From NCBI GenBank assembly GCA_913063055.1, contig CAJXZK010000018.1, forward strand, positions 1-38,038: a stretch of DNA of 38,038 bases. Direction: 5' to 3'. Both the position numbers and the translations under genes were made by a program. The stretch is from an uncultured bacterium. GTDB lineage: Bacteria > Cyanobacteriota > Vampirovibrionia > Obscuribacterales > Obscuribacteraceae. This document shows, piece after piece, positions 23,721-32,180 of this stretch (position 1 is the stretch's first letter; every line of letters starts with the position of its first letter). The notes beneath the pieces were generated by a model, which made no database searches, was not told the origin of the DNA, and saw only the letters and a list, made by a program, of their open reading frames with translations.

Positions 23721-24395
23721 ATGTCTCGCATTTTGGTTGTTGAAGATGAAGATGGACTTTCCGGAGCAATTCAGGAATGGCTTCAAGACGAACACTATGT
23801 TGTGACGGTGGCGAGCGATGGCCTAGAGGCGCTCAAGAAGCTGCGGCATGATTCCTTTGAACTTGTTCTTTTAGACTGGATGCTTCCCAACTTAAGTGGT
23901 CTTGAAATATGTAAAAGATTCAGAGCCACGGGTGGAATCACACCAATTTTGATGATCACAGCGAAGAGTACTCTCTCCGCGAAAGAAGAAGGTTTAGATA
24001 GTGGCGCAGATGATTATCTGACAAAGCCATTTAGCATGAGGGAATTGTCAGCGAGAGTAAGAGCCCTCCTGCGCAGACCAAAGACCAAACCGGAAATGAT
24101 TATAGAAGCAGGAGGCATCCGCCTCGATAGGAAATCACTAAAAGTGACGAAAGGCGATCAGCTCTTGAGACTCCTGCCAAAGGAGTTTATTCTACTGGAA
24201 GTCTTGTTGAAACATAGCGGCACTGTTCTGAGCACAGAGGAGTTGGTAGATCATGTCTGGGGAAGCAATTCAGACATTACACCAGATACGGTGCGCTCAC
24301 ACGTGAAATCGCTGCGCAAAAAAATTGACTCAGAAGGATCGCCATCGCTAATTAAAACTATCCACGGCATGGGCTATAAAATCGAGGCAGACTGA
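23721..24395 (+). CDS. OmpR-family response regulator of the efflux locus
   Basis: This 224-residue cytoplasmic transcription factor starts MSRILVVEDEDG. The receiver domain (1-118) has the acidic pair in VEDED, phospho-acceptor Asp in LLDWMLPN (about 51) and Lys in LTKPFSMREL. The C-terminal winged helix (about 128-222) has RLLPKEFILLEVLL, DTVRSHVKSLRKKI and IHGMGYKIE. I chose ATG 23721 because the receiver begins there and GGGAA lies upstream; in-frame starts at 23700 and 23706 are possible. GATAAT (23685-23690) may be the -10 box, with a phased TGTGCAA box about 60 bases further upstream. The kinase gene starts 2 bases after its stop. It probably controls the TolC-RND operon downstream. 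Confidence 0.92.
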   Translation: MSRILVVEDEDGLSGAIQEWLQDEHYVVTVASDGLEALKKLRHDSFELVLLDWMLPNLSGLEICKRFRATGGITPILMITAKSTLSAKEEGLDSGADDYLTKPFSMRELSARVRALLRRPKTKPEMIIEAGGIRLDRKSLKVTKGDQLLRLLPKEFILLEVLLKHSGTVLSTEELVDHVWGSNSDITPDTVRSHVKSLRKKIDSEGSPSLIKTIHGMGYKIEAD

Positions 24396-24397
24396 GG

Positions 24398-25690
24398 ATG
24401 TTTAGAAACTTTCGCTGGCAAATCGCGACATGGTTCTTCGCCCTATCTTCATTCGTCTACATTGCTTTTTCGATTGCCGGAGGCGCCTATTTCTTCAACA
24501 GCATATCGAACTCCATGGACCACGAACTGCAAGTTGTAGCCTCACAAATAGGTCATGCTATCGACCTAAGCGCCAGCAAGCCAACCTTTCGCGACTGGCT
24601 TAGGGTAGTAGAGACAGAGCCAGCACGTTCCGTAATGGCCATGCAGCTATTCGATAGCAAGGGGCAATTGCTTGAACACTACGGCCCACCAGGAATTCCC
24701 ACGTTGATAACGGACACGAAAGAAGCGACTGGTCACGGCGACACGTATCGCATTCGCTACTGCAAACTTACACACAAAGGCTCTGTAGTCGGATATCTAC
24801 AGCTGCAGCTTTCAACGGCAAAGAGAGCCGAACTAACCAAAGAATTTCTACTAACAATGGCTTACATGGGACCTTTCGTCTTGATCGGCTTTGGCCTCTG
24901 TGGTTATTTTGTCTCAGGTATGGCCGCCAAGCCAATAGAACAACTAGTGGGCACCCTCCAACGACTGGTTGCAGACGCCGGCCACGAACTCAACACACCA
25001 GCCAGCATCGTGCAAGCGCGAGCACAGTCACTCGAGCGAAAACTAGCAAAACACGGTCAAGAAGAGAACGACCTGAAGATTATTGCCAATTCCGCTGAGC
25101 GCATGGGATATATAGTCAAAAACCTCATGCTACTAGCAGAACTCGACAGCAAAGACAACCACTCCAACCACTTGTTCAATCAGAAATCGCAAACCAAATC
25201 AACAACAAACTTAAGACAACAGATAATGACCGTCTTTAGCGACTTCAAAGAACGTTTCAGAGAAAAGAAAATCGAGCTAGAAATTGACACAATTGAAGAT
25301 GCAGTAGTAGGCACGGACAGCCAATCACTCCAATGCATACTAACGAACTTACTAGAAAACGCCCTCAAGTATACCGAGCCGGACGGCAAAGTATCTATCT
25401 CTTGCATACTCTCGGCTGATGAAGCTCGAATCACTGTCAATGATACTGGTATTGGAATCCCGGCAGAGGATCTCAATAAAATCTACGATCGGTTTTATCG
25501 AGTAGACAGGTCTCGCAACCGCTCTTCAGGAGGGGCTGGACTCGGCCTTTCAATTGTCAAAGCGATAGTAGAGCGTGATGGTGGCTCCGTAACTGTCAAA
25601 AGCATTCTTGGCACAGGCAGCCAATTTACAGTGGCTCTACCCATAGACAAGCCCATGACCATTGCACAAAAATTGCACACAAGTTTATAG
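24398..25690 (+). CDS. sensor histidine kinase of the efflux locus
   Basis: The product is 430 residues. Two membrane helices (about 11-34 and 152-172) flank an extracytoplasmic sensor of about 115 residues. Phospho-accepting His196 lies in DAGHELNTP, only some 25 residues after the second helix, so the full HAMP domain is missing and just one linker helix (KPIEQLVGTLQRLVAD) remains. The N box NLLENALKYT, G1 NDTGIGIP, an F box and GAGLGLSI complete the ATPase domain. Asn replaces the common Lys or Arg in HELxTP. The start overlaps closely with the regulator (2-base gap). The last codons contain the phased box preceding the efflux genes. The signal sensed is unknown. Confidence 0.93.
   Translation: MFRNFRWQIATWFFALSSFVYIAFSIAGGAYFFNSISNSMDHELQVVASQIGHAIDLSASKPTFRDWLRVVETEPARSVMAMQLFDSKGQLLEHYGPPGIPTLITDTKEATGHGDTYRIRYCKLTHKGSVVGYLQLQLSTAKRAELTKEFLLTMAYMGPFVLIGFGLCGYFVSGMAAKPIEQLVGTLQRLVADAGHELNTPASIVQARAQSLERKLAKHGQEENDLKIIANSAERMGYIVKNLMLLAELDSKDNHSNHLFNQKSQTKSTTNLRQQIMTVFSDFKERFREKKIELEIDTIEDAVVGTDSQSLQCILTNLLENALKYTEPDGKVSISCILSADEARITVNDTGIGIPAEDLNKIYDRFYRVDRSRNRSSGGAGLGLSIVKAIVERDGGSVTVKSILGTGSQFTVALPIDKPMTIAQKLHTSL
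25661..25679 (-). promoter_or_regulatory. phased TGTGCAA box before the efflux operon
   Basis: On the minus strand this reads TGTGCAA-TTTT-TGTGCAAT, identical but for one base to the box at 23609-23627. It lies inside the last codons of the kinase gene and about 80 bases before the TolC-like start. It is the most likely operator for the efflux genes. Confidence 0.6.
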
Positions 25691-25758
25691 CAGCTTTACT
25701 ACACTAGATTCAATGTAAGTGCTGCTCGAAATCAGCTGTCCATTGCTCCCCGGAGCGG

Positions 25759-27240
25759 GTGAATCCAGTGCGCTCAAAGACAACCAGACAGATTCTAAGC
25801 GCTATTGTTTTGCTAATTTCTCTGCCTAACCAAGCTTTGGGCGAAAGCAACATCAAGCTTAGACCAGAAATACAACTAAACGAAACTTCGCTGACTCTAG
25901 TTGGTGCAGTGCAGCTAGCAGCAAACAAGTATCCCCAAATTCTCAAGCAGCAAGCAGAGTTAGAGGCAGCCAAACGCAATGTTACACTGCAAAAAGTAAA
26001 AGAGTACAATCCAACAGCCCTACTTTCATACCAACAAGTAGACGCAACACACAATCGCTTGACTCAAACTCTCTTCGGCTCCGCTGTTCTTCCGACGACT
26101 CCGGGTCCGGGGCCAGACAATGTCAGATTTGGTGCTGACGCTTTTAGCGCAGCAGGCTTCATTATTGACTGGGCGCCAATTGATTTCGGTTTACACAAAG
26201 CGCGCATCAATTACTCGAAAGCAGAGATGCATTTCGCATCCGCCAACTATGACCTTACAGTCCTAGATGTGACAGTACAAGCAGCGGCGACCTTCCTAGA
26301 TGCCTTGATAATGAAAGAGCAAGTCGGAGTAGCCATTGCTAACGTGCAACGTTTCGCCGACTTTAGCAAAGTAGTTCACGCCCAAGTAGACGCTGGCTTA
26401 AAGGCAGGAGCAGACGCTTCCTTAGCAGACTCACAGCTGGCCAATGCAAAAAATGACCTAATTCGAGCTCGACTAAACTACGAACTAGCTTTAGCAGAAC
26501 TAGCATTTAGAGTGGGCATAGGCGGGACCAGTATTGAGATCAATCCAGGCGGCATTAGCAAATTGACTCAACCGGATGACCCACAAAAGACCGCACCAAC
26601 ATTTACGAATCATCCTCTCACCCTTGCGAAACAGTCACTAGTAAATGTCAGAATGGCAAATCGCAAAATATTGGAAAAAGAATACTATCCAAAATTTCGT
26701 TGGCTCGGCGGAGTTAACTTGAGAGGCACGACCTTCAAAACGAATAGAGGAGACGTAGAAGCACCAGGCATCAGCGGCCTCTTTCCCACTATTCCCAACT
26801 GGAATGTTGGCTTAGTTATCGATTTTCCCTTCTTCGAAATAATACGAATTCAGGCAGAGAAAAAGGTAGTCGACCAACAAATAAATTCAGCTCAACAGTC
26901 GTACGCCCTAGCACTGCAGCAGCTCAAAGCAGAAGACGTACAGGCCAGAGCTAGGGTGAAAGCCTCTCTTGAACTGGCGGCCAATATGCCTATTCAGGTA
27001 GAAGCAGCAAATCTTGCAGCACAGCAAGCTCAGGCGCGCTACCAAGCTGGGTTAGCGACAGTGGCACAGGTCGCAGAAGCCAATCAGATATTGGCAGATT
27101 CAAGGGTCAAAGAAGCAGTAACAAATGTCGGAGTGTGGAAAGCGCTACTTGCCAACGCCGCTGTGCACGGCAATCTCAAGCCCTTTTTAGGGGCCGCCGC
27201 TCAAGCTACAAACAGTATGTACAAAACAGGAACTGAATAG
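25759..27240 (+). CDS. TolC-like outer membrane efflux protein
   Basis: The product is 493 residues. A signal peptide (about 1-30, LSAIVLLISLPNQALG) precedes two OEP repeats with long amphipathic helices: VQLAANKYPQILKQQAELEAAKR, YSKAEMHFASANYDLTVLDVTVQAAATFLDALI, and in the second half AQQSYALALQQLKAEDVQARARVKAS and ARYQAGLATVAQVAEANQILADSRVKEA. The pattern and length match TolC/CusC outer-membrane channels. It carries no lipobox. The start is a GTG (25759 or 25768), with GGAG/GGGTG nearby; which is used is uncertain. Its stop directly abuts the RND start. It is the first gene of the efflux operon, where it is more often last. Confidence 0.9.
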   Translation: MNPVRSKTTRQILSAIVLLISLPNQALGESNIKLRPEIQLNETSLTLVGAVQLAANKYPQILKQQAELEAAKRNVTLQKVKEYNPTALLSYQQVDATHNRLTQTLFGSAVLPTTPGPGPDNVRFGADAFSAAGFIIDWAPIDFGLHKARINYSKAEMHFASANYDLTVLDVTVQAAATFLDALIMKEQVGVAIANVQRFADFSKVVHAQVDAGLKAGADASLADSQLANAKNDLIRARLNYELALAELAFRVGIGGTSIEINPGGISKLTQPDDPQKTAPTFTNHPLTLAKQSLVNVRMANRKILEKEYYPKFRWLGGVNLRGTTFKTNRGDVEAPGISGLFPTIPNWNVGLVIDFPFFEIIRIQAEKKVVDQQINSAQQSYALALQQLKAEDVQARARVKASLELAANMPIQVEAANLAAQQAQARYQAGLATVAQVAEANQILADSRVKEAVTNVGVWKALLANAAVHGNLKPFLGAAAQATNSMYKTGTE

Positions 27241-30200
27241 ATGTGGCTAATCAAGCTAGCCATGGGTCGACCGATCACTATCATGGTCTTCGTCATCACG
27301 GCATTAATAGCGGCAGTTCTTGCTGTCAAAGGCATGAAGGTTGACATTTTCCCCAACCTAAATATGCCAGTAATCTACGTAATTCAGCCTTACGGCGGAA
27401 TGGACCCCGCCCAATTTGAGGCCTTCGTTGTCGCCCACTACGAGAATCACTTTCTTTACGTCTCTGGGGTAGACCACATTGAGTCTAAGGCAATCCAAAA
27501 TACCGCGGTATTAAAAGTGGTGTTCAAAGCCGATACAGATATGGCTGAAGCCATGTCTAACATTGTGGCTCAGGTCGAGCGCTCTCGAGCAAAAATGCCA
27601 CCGGGAACGGTTACACCATTCATTCTCCGCTTCGACGCTGGCAACGTGCCAGTCGGCTATGTGGTCTTAGCTAGCAAGACTGAACCAGTAAGCAAAATAG
27701 AAGCCATTGCCGATGAGCGTATCAGACCAATCATATCAACAATACCAGGCGCAACTACGACCCATCCATTTGGTGGCAACGTCCGTACCATTGTCATCAC
27801 AGTCAATCCTCAGCGCCTAAGGGCCTTGCACCTTAGTTCAGAAGAGGTAGTCAATGCGGTAACTAGCGGCAATATGATTACACCTTCAGGTTTGGTGAGA
27901 TCGGGTGACACACAAAGAATAGCTAATCTCAATTCGACGGTATTAGACATTCATCAACTCGAAAAAATCCCACTTAAATTAGGTCCAGGGGCTAGTCTCA
28001 CCCTCGGTGATATTGCCACGGTAGTTGACGATATGGATATCGCCACTGGCTACGCCCTAGTAGACGGCAGAAGAACTGTGTTTATGACTATTTCAAAGCT
28101 CGCTGACGCATCTACTCTTGACGTGGTGCAACGAGTCAAAGCGGCTCTACCGCAGATGAGAGCAGTCATTCCTAAAGACATCAGCGTAAGCTTTGACTTT
28201 GATCAATCTATTTATGTTACGGAAGCGATCACGGGGCTAGTATATGAAAGCCTAATTGGTGCTCTTCTCACTGGCGGCGTAGTGCTGCTATTTCTGCAAG
28301 ATATTCGCAGTGCCTTAATTGTCGTAGTGACAATTCCAATTGCATTAGCCATCGCAATAGTAGGACTGTTCGGCGCCGGTCAAACAATTAACATCATGAC
28401 TCTAGGTGGGCTATCACTGGCCGTAGGCGTCTTAGTGGACGAAGCTACGGTGGCAATAGAAAACATCCACACTCATCTTGACCGAGGCGAATTACTCTTT
28501 AAGGGAATAGCCGATGCCAGCTGCGAAGTAATCACGCCACAACTACTGGCGGTGCTGTCAGTCATTGCGGTATTCCTGCCGTCATTCTTTATGGAAGGCA
28601 CCACCAAAGCGCTTTTCGTACCGCTTTCCCTGGCAGTTGGCTTTGCCATGGTGGCTTCATACGTTCTATCTAATACCCTAGTGCCCGTGCTCTCTGGCTG
28701 GCTTCTGCACACAAGTAAAACAGGTAAACACCAGAAGAATATTATAGCCACAACTATTATAAAAATCCGTCGGCAATACGCCCACACCTTAGTGCGTCTA
28801 TTTAGATGGCGGGCGCTCTTGCTGGCGGCCTATTTAATTGCCACCCCGCTAATTCTTTTGGTGGTGGGCCCACAACTTAAGACAGAAGTCTTCCCTGCGG
28901 GCAACCCATCGAGTTTTCAGCTGCGACTGCTGGCACCAGTCGGTACGCGCATAGAGCTAACAGAACGCTATACGAAGAGAATGCTCGATATCATACAAAA
29001 GGAAGCTGGTCCAGACAATGTAGAAATTTCAATCTGCTATGTTGGTACTCAACCCCCTAATTTCGCAGTCAGCAATGTCTACATCTGGACCTGCGGTCCA
29101 CAAGAAGCACTGCTGCTAGTGTCGTTAAAGCATGGGGCAAAGATCAAGCTTAGCGACTTCAAAGAGCGATTACGCCGAGAAGCCACCAAAGAGATACCGC
29201 AGATTGCCCTTTCGTTTGAGTCGGGCGACATCGTCAATAAAATCATGAACTTGGGCGCACCAACACCAATTCAGATAGACATCACGGGTTCAAGCCTGAG
29301 CCAAGACCAAGAATATGCCAACAAAATCTTAAATGAACTAAAGCATGTGGCCGCAATTCGAGATGCCATGATTGTGCAACCATTGGCCTATCCCACCATC
29401 GATGTCACCGTTGACAGGACTCGCGCAGGGCAACTAGGTCTTACCACTGCTGACGTTAGTAAAGCTCTTGTGCCAGCGGTCTACTCAAGTAGGTTCCTTC
29501 GTCAAATCTGGTGGCGCGACCCTCACCACGGCCATTCTTACCAGGTTCAAGTGCAGTATCCTGCAGCGAATATGGAGTCAATAAAAGACGTTGAAATGAT
29601 TCCAATAAGAAGTGGAGACGCTGATAGCCCGCGCCTTGGTGACGTAGCTCAAGTAAACTTCGGCACAATGGTGGGAGAATACGACCGCTATAATTTAAGA
29701 CGGATGCTCAGCATCACAGCAAACATTGCCAATGACGACCTCGGTAACGCTGCTCGCGAAGTGAACAAAGCAATAAGCAGAGCAGGTAAACCTCCCCGTG
29801 GCCTAAACGTTGATGTTAGAGGGCAGGTACCGATTCTAAAAAGCACAATGGCCGGCCTCGGCAACGGCCTAGCGCTGGCTGTAATAGCAATTTTGCTTAT
29901 GCTGATTGCCTACTTCCAACGAGTGAAATTGGCCCTAGTGGTGATGTCAGTCATACCAGCAATTTTGCTAGGCGTAGCCCTGAGCATAAAGTTCACAGCC
30001 GTGACTCTGAATGTACAGTCATTTATGGGCACAATTATGGCCGTAGGCATCGGCATAGCCAACGCCATCTTGATCGTTTCCTTCTCTGAATCGAGAAGGC
30101 AAAGCGGCCAGCCATCTGGCTCAGCGGCGGTACGTGGCGCCGCAAGTAGATTGCGACCAGTACTAATGACTAGTATCGCCATGATCGCTGGTATGGCGCC

Positions 30201-30399
30201 AATGGCGTTAGGCCTGGCTGAAGGTGGTGAACGCACAGCGCCACTAGGCGTTGCTGTCATCGGCGGTCTTACTTTCTCATTAGTAGCGGTGCTTTTCTTA
30301 CTACCGGTGATTTTCTCGATGGTACAAAACACAGCATCAAGAAAAGTTCCGAGCATGCTCTTCGACGAAGAGCAATTACAGAAGGGAACATTAGAATGA
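27241..30399 (+). CDS. RND-family efflux transporter
   Basis: This is a 1052-residue inner-membrane proton antiporter of the AcrB/CusA superfamily with the usual 12 helices and two periplasmic loops. The first helix is at about 11-30, and helices 2-6 are near 335-480. The TM4 motif GGLSLAVGVLVDEATVAIEN places Asp400 and Glu401 at the AcrB Asp407-Asp408 position, so the second Asp is Glu. The second half repeats the fold (helices near 875-1030). The substrate cannot be read from sequence; the TM4 pattern is neither classic multidrug nor classic metal type. The start directly follows the TolC stop, and the stop overlaps the adaptor start by 4 bases (ATGA). Confidence 0.95.
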   Translation: MWLIKLAMGRPITIMVFVITALIAAVLAVKGMKVDIFPNLNMPVIYVIQPYGGMDPAQFEAFVVAHYENHFLYVSGVDHIESKAIQNTAVLKVVFKADTDMAEAMSNIVAQVERSRAKMPPGTVTPFILRFDAGNVPVGYVVLASKTEPVSKIEAIADERIRPIISTIPGATTTHPFGGNVRTIVITVNPQRLRALHLSSEEVVNAVTSGNMITPSGLVRSGDTQRIANLNSTVLDIHQLEKIPLKLGPGASLTLGDIATVVDDMDIATGYALVDGRRTVFMTISKLADASTLDVVQRVKAALPQMRAVIPKDISVSFDFDQSIYVTEAITGLVYESLIGALLTGGVVLLFLQDIRSALIVVVTIPIALAIAIVGLFGAGQTINIMTLGGLSLAVGVLVDEATVAIENIHTHLDRGELLFKGIADASCEVITPQLLAVLSVIAVFLPSFFMEGTTKALFVPLSLAVGFAMVASYVLSNTLVPVLSGWLLHTSKTGKHQKNIIATTIIKIRRQYAHTLVRLFRWRALLLAAYLIATPLILLVVGPQLKTEVFPAGNPSSFQLRLLAPVGTRIELTERYTKRMLDIIQKEAGPDNVEISICYVGTQPPNFAVSNVYIWTCGPQEALLLVSLKHGAKIKLSDFKERLRREATKEIPQIALSFESGDIVNKIMNLGAPTPIQIDITGSSLSQDQEYANKILNELKHVAAIRDAMIVQPLAYPTIDVTVDRTRAGQLGLTTADVSKALVPAVYSSRFLRQIWWRDPHHGHSYQVQVQYPAANMESIKDVEMIPIRSGDADSPRLGDVAQVNFGTMVGEYDRYNLRRMLSITANIANDDLGNAAREVNKAISRAGKPPRGLNVDVRGQVPILKSTMAGLGNGLALAVIAILLMLIAYFQRVKLALVVMSVIPAILLGVALSIKFTAVTLNVQSFMGTIMAVGIGIANAILIVSFSESRRQSGQPSGSAAVRGAASRLRPVLMTSIAMIAGMAPMALGLAEGGERTAPLGVAVIGGLTFSLVAVLFLLPVIFSMVQNTASRKVPSMLFDEEQLQKGTLE

Positions 30400-31676
30400 A
30401 AATATCCCCCCGTCTAACTGTCACACTGTGCCTCACAATCGCACTATGCGGCTGCTCAAGCAATGACAATAGTGAGAAAAATGAATCTCATAGCTCGGGT
30501 ACTAAGCACACAGAAGTAGCCACAGTAGAAACTATTCAAGTCGCAGCCAAGCATCTCGAAAGCACAGTGCGCATACCGGCCGAGCTAATCGCATTTCGCG
30601 ACGTAGCAATTCACCCCAAAGTTCAAGGCTTCATCAAAAGCGTAGCCGTAGACCGCGGCTCAACGGTTAAAATGGGTCAAGTGTTAGTTGAGATTGTGGC
30701 CCCAGAGCTAGATGCCAACTATCAAGAAAGCAGAGCAAAATTCGAAACCGCTCGCTCGGCCTTGCTTCAAGCCCAGTCAAATGTCGCCAATTTTGTCGCT
30801 CAACAGGAAGAAGCCCAAGCCAAGGTGGAAGCAGAGGAAGCGAATTACAAGCGCATTCAGTTTGCCGCAAGAACACCCGGAGCAATCGCGCCTGTTGATT
30901 TAGAAGCAGCAGAAAAGACACTACAAGGTTCTAAGGCACACGTGAGAGCAGCAGAGCAGGCCGTGATTGGTGCAAAGTCTGAACTGGAAGTGCAAAAAGG
31001 TCGCATAAGATCTGCCAAACAAGCCCTGATCTCAATCGGTGAAACAAAGGCCTATCTTACTGTTAAAGCCCCCTTTGATGGCACCATTACTGAGCGCAAC
31101 GTCCACGAAGGCAGCCTGGTTAGTTCAACCGCTTCTAGCACACCGATGCTGCGCCTTCAAGAAACGGCAAAACTGCGCTTGCTTGTACCAGTGCCAGAAG
31201 CAGATATCTCCTGCATCAGGCAGGGCGAAGAAATGAAATTCACCGTTCCAGCCTTCGTTGGAAAAAGCTTTACTGGCACTATTGCTCGCATCAGCCATGG
31301 CCTAGAAAGAAAAACCAGAACGATGATAATCGAACTAGATGTACCCAATCGCTCAAAGGAGCTAGAGCCCGGAATGTACGCCGAAGTTGTATGGCAAATG
31401 CGCCGTCCATACGCTACTTTTTTTGTTCCAGCTACAGCGGTAGTGAGTGCCAATGACAAAACCTTTGTCATCAGAGTGAAGAACAATAAAGCCGAGGCCA
31501 TAACGATTTCTCGCGGCCAGACCATGGGTAAGGAAGTCGAGATAGTCGGGGAGATTGAACCCGGGGATCAAGTAGTCTTACAGGCAAGCGAGGAAATTAA
31601 GCCCGGATCTGTAGTGCACCCGAAACTTATTTCTCTACGCGAAGTTAGTAGCAGTGAAGGCCATAGTGAAGAATAA
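30396..31676 (+). CDS. RND periplasmic adaptor lipoprotein
   Basis: This 426-residue membrane-fusion protein bridges the RND pump and the TolC-like channel. The leader ends in ALCGC, a lipobox, so it is probably lipidated at about Cys20 and held in the inner membrane. A Ser- and Asn-rich spacer follows, then a barrel-sandwich half (about 48-100, KVQGFIKSVAVDRGSTVKMGQVLVEI), a long coiled-coil hairpin (about 103-210), the second lipoyl half (KAPFDGTITERNVHEGSLVS), a beta-barrel and a membrane-proximal domain. The start overlaps the RND stop, and no promoter is visible. The order TolC-RND-adaptor is the reverse of the common acrAB-tolC layout. No terminator was seen after the stop. Confidence 0.93.
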   Translation: MKISPRLTVTLCLTIALCGCSSNDNSEKNESHSSGTKHTEVATVETIQVAAKHLESTVRIPAELIAFRDVAIHPKVQGFIKSVAVDRGSTVKMGQVLVEIVAPELDANYQESRAKFETARSALLQAQSNVANFVAQQEEAQAKVEAEEANYKRIQFAARTPGAIAPVDLEAAEKTLQGSKAHVRAAEQAVIGAKSELEVQKGRIRSAKQALISIGETKAYLTVKAPFDGTITERNVHEGSLVSSTASSTPMLRLQETAKLRLLVPVPEADISCIRQGEEMKFTVPAFVGKSFTGTIARISHGLERKTRTMIIELDVPNRSKELEPGMYAEVVWQMRRPYATFFVPATAVVSANDKTFVIRVKNNKAEAITISRGQTMGKEVEIVGEIEPGDQVVLQASEEIKPGSVVHPKLISLREVSSSEGHSEE

Positions 31677-31787
31677 ATTCCCAAAACGACTTTACCACCC
31701 CAACTAGCTCAAATGACTAGAAAGTCAATTCGCCGTGGAGCTGCCGCCACAGATAATTGTCAACAAGCGAAGAAAGGCAAAAGAAGC

Positions 31788-32177
31788 CTACTTACCTATG
31801 CGAATAACTATTTCGTCGGGACCAGCCAGATTGAGACGCTCACGAGCCAGTCTCTCAATGCCTGTTGAAGAACGATAACTGGAAAGCCCGTCGCGCAGCT
31901 CTTTGTTGATTTCTTCGGCCTGGCGCCGACCGTCTTTTAAGGCATTAGCCTGCTGATGGAGATAAACCTGACGCTGGCAGGAACCAACTATTGAACGACC
32001 GGCCTGATAGATTGCTATAGAAGTAATCAGCATGATTACAAGCTGGCGGCCAAGCTGTCCTGAAATACTGAAGCGCGAAAGAATGCCTGGTTTACCCGCA
32101 GGCTTGTGTGCCGGCACAACAGGCGCCTGGCTAACAGGCGTAGAAACTGCTTTGAGACTTGGCTTACTGTCGTTCAC
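31788..32177 (-). CDS. DivIC/FtsB-like septum formation protein
   Basis: The product is 129 residues. A Pro- and Lys-rich cytoplasmic N terminus (1-40) precedes one membrane helix (about 44-62), then a coiled coil (about 65-100) and the short conserved end SSTGIERLARERLNLAGPDEIVIRI. This is the layout of the FtsB/DivIC family, bitopic proteins that help link the divisome to septal peptidoglycan synthases. The start is a GTG at 32177, four bases after the phosphoglucomutase stop, so the two genes are probably co-transcribed. The extended N terminus is longer than in E. coli FtsB. The family call is good; which of FtsB, FtsL or DivIC it equals is less sure. Confidence 0.8.
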   Translation of the reverse strand: MNDSKPSLKAVSTPVSQAPVVPAHKPAGKPGILSRFSISGQLGRQLVIMLITSIAIYQAGRSIVGSCQRQVYLHQQANALKDGRRQAEEINKELRDGLSSYRSSTGIERLARERLNLAGPDEIVIRIGK

Positions 32178-32180
32178 GTT

